Shown here in pieces: positions 12,101 through 19,635 of a stretch of 64,000 nucleotides of DNA. Numbering within the stretch: the first letter of the stretch is position 1; every line of letters starts with the position of its first letter. Source of the DNA: Euglena gracilis (taxonomy: Eukaryota; Euglenida; Euglenophyceae; Euglenales); assembly GCA_039621445.1 (NCBI GenBank), contig CP154954.1, positions 3,167,715 through 3,231,714 of the forward strand, in the 5' to 3' direction. Below the pieces are notes generated by a model. The model worked only from the letters and a program-made list of their open reading frames with translations. It was not told the DNA's origin and ran no database searches. The translations under genes and the position numbers were made by a program.

Positions 12101-15100
12101 GGATGGATTGCGGGTAAGCACTTGGCCAGACACAGTTCACTGTACACTTCCGTTCCCCAAAACACCGCCATCTGCCGGGCCCTGTTCGGAGTCTCATGGA
12201 GGTTGTTGCGGATCAGTTGGTGGGTGGCGGCGGTCGTCCGCGTCCCATAGCACAGCATCGGTGCAGGGCTGTTTGGCTGAAAATAATTGGGGCTTTTGTG
12301 AAGGAAAAAAATTTTGGGGCTGTGAGCAAAATGCAACTCCACCAGCGGGCAAAAGCGAGGCAAATTTTGCGACTTTTCGCGTGAGGAACCCCCCTACCCA
12401 GCCAAAAAAAAATCCCTGTCCTGTTCCCGCTCCACGTGCCGAGCGGTGTCGTGGGTGAACCACCGCGTGCGGGAGTCCCCCGGCATCGGCTCCATCCACA
12501 GATTCACTTAGCGACACACTTCCCGGGCGCAAACCCACCCACCCACACCTACTGTTTTCGGGAACCCACCCGGGGGGTCAAATCAGTGTTACCTGCCCCC
12601 CCCCCCCTGTCGTACGACCGGGTTCCTGCAACCTGTGACCGGGGGGGGGTGGTCATAACACCCCCATGACCTGCAACCTGTGACCGGGGGGGTGGTCGTA
12701 AATGAGGGGTGGTTGTACGACAAGGGGGGGGGGGGCGGGTAAGTGAATGTTTGGCTCCATCACCGCGAAATTCACGGTCCGGCCATCAACGCGGGGCGGC
12801 GTCCCCGTCTTCAGCCGGTCGGTGGTGAAGCCTCGGCCAGGCCCGGCACTGGGGCCCCGACGGATGCGTCCGCGGGGCTGGACCGCATTGCCACAGTCAG
12901 ACACTTGGGGGAGGGCGACACCTTGTGCCTTTTGGGGGCCTTTCCGTTGCAGGGTCGTTTTGGGGAACCGACTCGGGCCGAAGGAGACGAAATTCCCGTT
13001 CCCCGTCCCAGCGCATTCAACGAGAAATCCGCAGGAAACATTGCCGAGAAAATGGTATGGCCATATCATGGCAAAACGGGCCGACTTGGTGAAAAAAAAA
13101 ATGGTGTGGAACAACCTTGGACCATCGCCCGTCCACCCAAAACGTCAAAAAGGTGTTCTTCGACATTTTCATTTTTAACAACATTTGAGTTCTGAACCGG
13201 CTGTTTCAGTGTTTGGTCGGCCCTTAGGCCTAAGGGCGGTCCTTGACGGGAAAAAAAACCTTCCCGTCCCAAATGGACCGCACTGCTTGAGAATGGCCGT
13301 TCTCCGCCCCTCGGCGCTTTCGGTGCCTGGGATGCACAGATAATTAACACCTCCTCCCCAACCCGACCCTAGGGGTTCGAAGATGTTGTCTTCTCCTGCC
13401 TGCCCAAAGCACCCCACCATGGGGTGACCCTTCTGGAGAACAGCCTGGCCACAACTGTATCATTTGTAGTCCTTTCAGAACAAAGCTCCAAATGCAAATT
13501 GCCACCAAAAACACAATTAATGACAACTTCAACAGCGACTCTGGCAACAAGGACAGCTTCAAGGCGAAAGGTGGGGGGAAAAGGCTGGTTGAAAAGAGGT
13601 GGCCCGCTCGCCCCGGCCATGAAACGACACCACTGCAGCACCGGCCACAGCTGGACACCCAGGTCCGCAACAACCACGTCACCACATCACGGGGCACGCC
13701 CACGCACCGCCACCGCCCCCGAGCACCCTGGCCCCCCGGCCCGGCCTGTCCCAGACGCTGCAGCTGCTCCGTGATGCCCGTCGAGGCCTGCTCCCCGGCC
13801 CGCCCAGCGGAGCGCGTGGTGCGGCCCACCCAGATGGTGCCGTTCATGAACGGGCGGCAGCGGCGACTGACGGGCGGCCCGGGCAAAGCATGTGTGGGGT
13901 GTGCCACCGGCCACCGACACCGACTGACCCCACCCCCTTGAAAATGCGGGAAACCCCAGCCAGCCTGTTCTGATTCCTTGGGTGGTGCCCTATGGTGCTC
14001 TCAAAGAAAAACACACATGCTGGTTCACTTGGAACAACTCCGCCTACCCATCACTTGCAAGGGGGAGCACCAGGGGGGAGGGAAATTGAGTGGGCAAAAA
14101 AAAAGATGCAACAAGGCTGGGCATTCCAAACCTGGGATGTTCTAAAGCTCGCCGCTGGCTGTACCAGCGGTCAGCACGAGGGTCGGGGCATGGAACTCCA
14201 TCCCGTACACGGTCCGTCCCATGGATTCACTTCAATACCCCCCCAGGGAGACTTTTTCCTGGGCCCAAACACGCGAACAAATAATGCACCTCTCCCCCCC
14301 CAGACATTCATTTAGTGTGGTTCACAAAAGACGTGTGAACCACAATTTTTTTTTCGGTGTCCACAGGTGAACCACAAAAAAATTTTTGGTGTCCACATGT
14401 GAACCACAAAAATTTTTTTGGTGTCCACAGGTGAACCACAAAAAAAATTTTGGTGTCCACAAAAAAATTTGTTGCCCACAAAACATGATTGAGGATCGAA
14501 AAAAAAAATCAAGTTTTACAACTAAAAGCGGATTGATCTTGAGACGCCAAAATATGGACCTTGGCTCCGGCGCAATCTGTAAAATGCGGCAGCGAATCAC
14601 ACCCGCAGGCTTGTATGGGAATCTCGGCGGAGGGGGGGGGGGTGGGGGGACCCCCTCCAACCTCCAGTTTTCGGTCGCGAAACTTCTAAATTTCCGGGTC
14701 AAAAAAGTTGAACCAAAGGGGTGTAAGGGGTATGGGAGGGGGTCGCTGACCTCTTAACCTTTCAAAAATTACTGTAAATACCTGCAAATTGCAGGTGTGT
14801 AATTTGTAAATCATAATTTATGCGAAATTTGCGATGCTAGTCTTTTCCCTCGTCCATTACGTGCAAGTCCCATTAAGAGCTCAACGCTATTCAAACCTGG
14901 TCCCCCCACCCCCTTGTTTTGGAAGGGGGGACCTCCCCCCCCTCCTCTGCGGGGGCAAAAAAAAAAAACTTCCGGCGCCAAAAACGGGTCAAAAAAACGG
15001 GTCAAAAACGGGTCAAAAAACGCTCATTTTCGGCTCAAAAACAGTTCTTTTGGGTCCGAGAAAAATCGTTTCGGGCTGAATTTTTTTTCGACTTTTTTTC

Positions 15101-18100
15101 CGAATTTTTTCCACCTTTTTTAACCCCAAAATGGCCTAAAACAGCTAAGTCAAAACACGCCAAAACTGTACAAAATGGCCCAAATTGGCCGAAAAATGGC
15201 TGTAACTCGGGCTGGGCAGGGAGTTGCGGGGAAATCAAAATGCGGTTAGATAGGGCTTCAAAGGGCTTCAATTCAAGTCAGGGGACGTTTCCTTTAACTC
15301 CCCACCACCAGGGAATTTCTTAAGCCGGAGGGTACCCTATCCCCCGGGGGGGGGGTCCAGCCAGCCAGCAGCTCAAATCCAGCCAGCAGCCCAAATTCGG
15401 GCTGGGACCCCACTCCCCAGGGGTCGACTGAAATAAAGTCGGGTCCAGCCCAGCCGGAGGCCGGGCCAGCCGGCCGAAGGCCGGGCCAGCCGGCCGCAGG
15501 CTGGCCAGCCAACTGGGCTGCCCAGCTCACCTATCCCTGCATTTTTTCCCCTCACCACAGCTTCCTCCATCACAGCCCCCAGCCTTGATCTAGCTCCATC
15601 CACCAAAATGTCGAAAATGGCAAAAATGTGTTAGAAAATTTTGTTTTCACCGACCCAGCCCAGCCCAGCCCCGCCCCCCCCCCCCCCCGGACCCCCCCCC
15701 CCCCCCCCCCCCCACCCCCCCGGGGGGCGGCCCAGCCAGCAGCTCAAATCCAGCCAGCAGCCTTTTTGCCAGCCGGAGGCTGGACCCCCCCCCCGGGGGG
15801 TCCTTAAGAAATTCCCTGCCCACCACTTTCGAAATTTTCATCATTTAACAATTATCAGAAAAATCGATTTATTGACCCAAATGTTTGGTGTCCACATGTG
15901 AACCACAAATATTTTCTTGGTGTCCACAGGTGAACCACAAAAAAATTTTGGTGTCCACAGGTGAACCACAAAAATTTTTCTGGTGTCCATATGTGAACCA
16001 CAAAAAATTTTTTGGTGTCCACAGTGAACCACAAAATGACAACCTTGGTGTACCACACTAAATGAATGTCTGCTCCCCCCCCCCCCGAGGGCCCAGCGGT
16101 CCAAACCTACCCACCCACCCACCCCTCCTTCACCCCCCCCCCCCTGGGTGGGTCACCGCAGGGGGCAGGGAATCCATGGCCCGCACCCCGCGGACCTCGT
16201 CGTTGTGCTCATCCACTAACAGCTCGCTGACGGTGCCCTCGCGCAGGCAGAGGTTCGGGGTGGTCTCCAGCACCTGCCGCATATATTGTGAGTACTCCAC
16301 CTGAAAGGCAGGGGCCAAAGAGTCGAATGTGCCTTTCAGATCGACAAGAATCGATGCAAATTGCATTATACATTCTTCCTGCTTTAGCAAAAAAAATATT
16401 AATAAAAATATTAAAAATATAAAAATATAAATTATATATTTTTTTGAAAATTGTGTTGCTTGACCTGCTGTGTTATAATTAAATAATCTTTCCCTTGCAT
16501 GCTCCCGAAACAAAAACTGCTGAATGGGAAACGGTTCTCCTCCTCGTCCAAGGTTTCCTCCTTATGAAGGTTCAGGCTGCCACACTAAGGTAAATTTGGG
16601 TTCCTGTTTCTTAAAATCACCAAAACATCCAATCCCTGCACGCTTTTCTGTCAGCCTTTCCAGCACCAGTTTGCATAGACACGAAGCATCAGACATGCAA
16701 AACACAGGATGTCGGCAAGCCTGTGACCCTGTGAATGTGCAGACAGCCACGCTTGGGGCAGAGCGTACCTTGTCTGTCTGGGCTCGCAGGGCATGCACAG
16801 CCGACCTCAGGCACAAAACTCTGCCAAAATGGCATGGATGCCAAAAAAAGACAAAAATTACAGAAATAATGAAAATGTAAAAAATCAACAAAATGGCAAA
16901 AATGACAAAAATGAAAAAAAATGACAAAAATGACGCAACCCCAAACCAAAACCAAAGTCAAACTCATGGAGGAGCTGCTTTGGCCGCTCAGCGGTGGCGT
17001 TCAGGCCTGGCCGGTCCTTTGGAGGCGTTCAGGAGGCGCTTGTGGAGGTACGACGCGTCGGCCGCCTTGCCCATCTCACCCCCCAGCGCGTCCACCTCGT
17101 GCACCAGCTGGCTCTTGGCGGAGCCCCCGACGGCTGCCTTCGCTGCCCGGCCTGGCAAACAACAACATAAACCCGTGAAAACAGAAAAAAAAGGGGAAAT
17201 TATTGTTTTTTTTTCATTTGTTCAAACTAAATAAACTCCTTTTCATTCATTGGGGGAGAGGTCGGTGAAATAAAAATGGTGAAAACATCATTTTTTTTGG
17301 AGTTTTGGGCTGGCGAGCACCCCCCTGGCATGCTGGCGAGCACCCCCCTCCCAGCACAAATACTGCGTCGTGGTGGAAATTGGTCCCACCATCTTTCCAT
17401 GCATTTTGTAGAGGCCTTAATTCTGAAGTAAATGTTGACGAACAGATTTTCTTACCCCGATATGGACAAGGTGGTTACCTCTCCCCTGGAAACGCCGAGG
17501 TTAATCCACCCAAGCTAAATTGATGAAAGATCCAGCCAGCTAACCTCTGTTCCAAAACAGAACAAAAATCATATTCAATTTGTTATCCTTGACAGACATC
17601 TCTAGACACTTGCGATTTGGCTGTGTCAGGATTTGTTGGGATTTGTCAGGATTTGTTATGTTTTGTCGGGATTTGTCGGGATTGAACACTGGGGTTGGGG
17701 TCCTGGCCACATTATTTTGGACAGATTTGATCCAGAATGCATACACGGTCCGACGACGGGAAACAACAATGACGTGAAAAAATGATGGAAAATATTTAAT
17801 GTTGGAAACGCAATCAACGCAATGGGAAGATTAAACTTTTATGGAAAATGGTGGTATTTTTTCTCAATTGTTATGAATAAATCAGCAGAAAAGCAACTGA
17901 AGATTTAAATGTAATTAAATCTAAATTTCAAAAATAAATATTTTTTATGCAATTGGCTTTTAAACTCGAAAATATTCAAATTGAAACTTAAATTGAGGTT
18001 TAAAAAATCGTCAAAATCGTTTTGTAGGTGTCTTTTTTGTGGTTCCTTTATTACAAAAAAAGAAGTCCAAACGTGACCATATTTCATACCCCCAACTTTT

Positions 18101-19541
18101 TGTGGTGAAAATTGACTACCCCTGAACGTGCCCCCCACCAAAGGGCATAGAAAAGGTACAGGGGAAAATGATAGGAAGAATGAATGGGAAAATTGGGTGG
18201 TTTCCCATTATTTTTGTTTAATATCATTTTATTGTTATGTATGTCAGTGTTATTATTATATATGCTATATATTATTGTACATTGTATGCCATTTATTATA
18301 TGTTATATTATATATTGATATATTATGTATTATATATTACACATTATATATTATATATTATTTGTTTTATATATTTTATATTTTTGTTTGTTTACTTTTG
18401 TTTCCCATCATTTTTGTCCGGACTGTACTAAGTCTGCTGATGCTGATCTTCTACCAGGCACACTTTGGCCGAAAAAATGAAGCCATCTGCTCAGATAGCC
18501 ACCATTTTCAGGACAATCTGTGAAGACAAAAAAGTTTTCAAAGAAGAAAAGCAAGGAACAGAGAAAACTACAAAGCTTTGCAACAAAAAAGGAAGGACAA
18601 AAAGATGGTCGAAGTTATTCACTAGGAAGGCTTTGGTTAGGCATTCATTTGCACAAATTTTTTCTCTGTCGGGATTTGTAGGGATTTGTTGGACCCCACC
18701 TGCAGAAAGACCAAAAAATGCTGTCCATTTATAGGGATTTTGGAGGTGCCAGGACCTGGTGGCTGAAACATTTGGGCCTGTGGCCAACTTTGGAGGTGGG
18801 GGGCATGTTGGCCCCAACAGGGGGGGGGGGAATGAGCCGGGGCGGCGGAGGTATGACGAGGAAGCCTGAGCTGGGACAATGGAGTTGCGCAGATATTTTA
18901 TGGTTTTGTTTTGAGGCATTTTGGCTTGGCGGCTGGTTGCCCCCCCTTTGGTCATTGGGGTCAACATGGCGCCCCGAAGTTGCCCTCCCCCCTCCGGCTT
19001 GTTGGGGCCACAATGGACTGGGCCAATGAGCCGGGGGGGGGGGGGGTTGAGTCGGGACCCCAGCCCATCGTGGTGCTGGGTACTCTACACGACAACATCT
19101 CTTTCAACGAACCACATTCACCCGTTCAAAAGTTGAACGTTTGTGGTTGATTCACATTTGAAGCGGGGGGGGGTGGAGGCAACATGTGCCCTCGAATGCA
19201 AAAATGCTATAAAAAAAAACCCGCAAAAAAGCAATTTTTGCTAAAATCGAAAAACGTCAAAAACACGCAAAAAAGTTTGCGCCCCCCCCCCGCCCCAAGC
19301 CATCCCCCGGGTGCATGCGGGGCTGCGGGCGGGTTGCACGGCTGCCAGGCGATCTTGTCCAGGGTCATCGTCAGCAGCAGCGTGCGGGCCCCAAGGCGCG
19401 CCGCCGCCAGAGCCGCCTCGCAGCCTGCGTGCCCGGCGCCGACGACCACCACGTCGTAACACAAAAACTGCAAAACAACACACAACACAAGCGCGCGCGC
19501 GCACACACACACACACACGCACACGCACACGCACACACACA

Positions 19542-19635
<94 letters not shown>

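Larger units (their letters stand above)
14301..16072. mobile_element. 1.8-kb element with 21-bp terminal inverted repeats, inside the mnmG intron
   Basis: Perfect 21-bp inverted ends: CAGACATTCATTTAG... at 14301-14321, with its complement at 16052-16072. Both ends lie in C-runs (CTCCCCCCC on each side), so the duplication is likely but hard to prove. Subterminal arrays of a 30-odd bp unit (GGTGTCCACAGGTGAACCAC + A/T spacer) occur at 14330-14470 and 15890-16045. No transposase is visible. It contains part of a dispersed repeat (about 14990-15860) and a younger element at 15309-15818. Confidence 0.8.
14217..16183 (-). other. Nonconventional intron in mnmG, enlarged by nested elements
   Basis: 1967 bp. 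Its ends are inverted copies of each other (CCATGGATTC at both ends, continuing TCCCTG or TCACTTC), and the flanking 8-mers are GTGCGGGC and GGACGGAC (5/8). Removal gives [13 protein letters not shown]. It contains the element 14301-16072, which contains 15309-15818. Its 14217-side end matches the repeat family with GATTCACTT ends also seen at 12494-12758 and 62936. Confidence 0.75.

Noticed and set aside
13727-13751. GT-AG reading of the intron before RLKTGTPPR (donor at 13726)
   Set aside because: It is in frame but inserts QAGPGGQ where the family has no residues; the CAG/CTG cut gives [12 protein letters not shown] exactly.
14330-14470. CRISPR-like array (regular repeat and spacer)
   Set aside because: The 'spacers' are A/T runs, the units are part of a TIR element, and the genome is eukaryotic.
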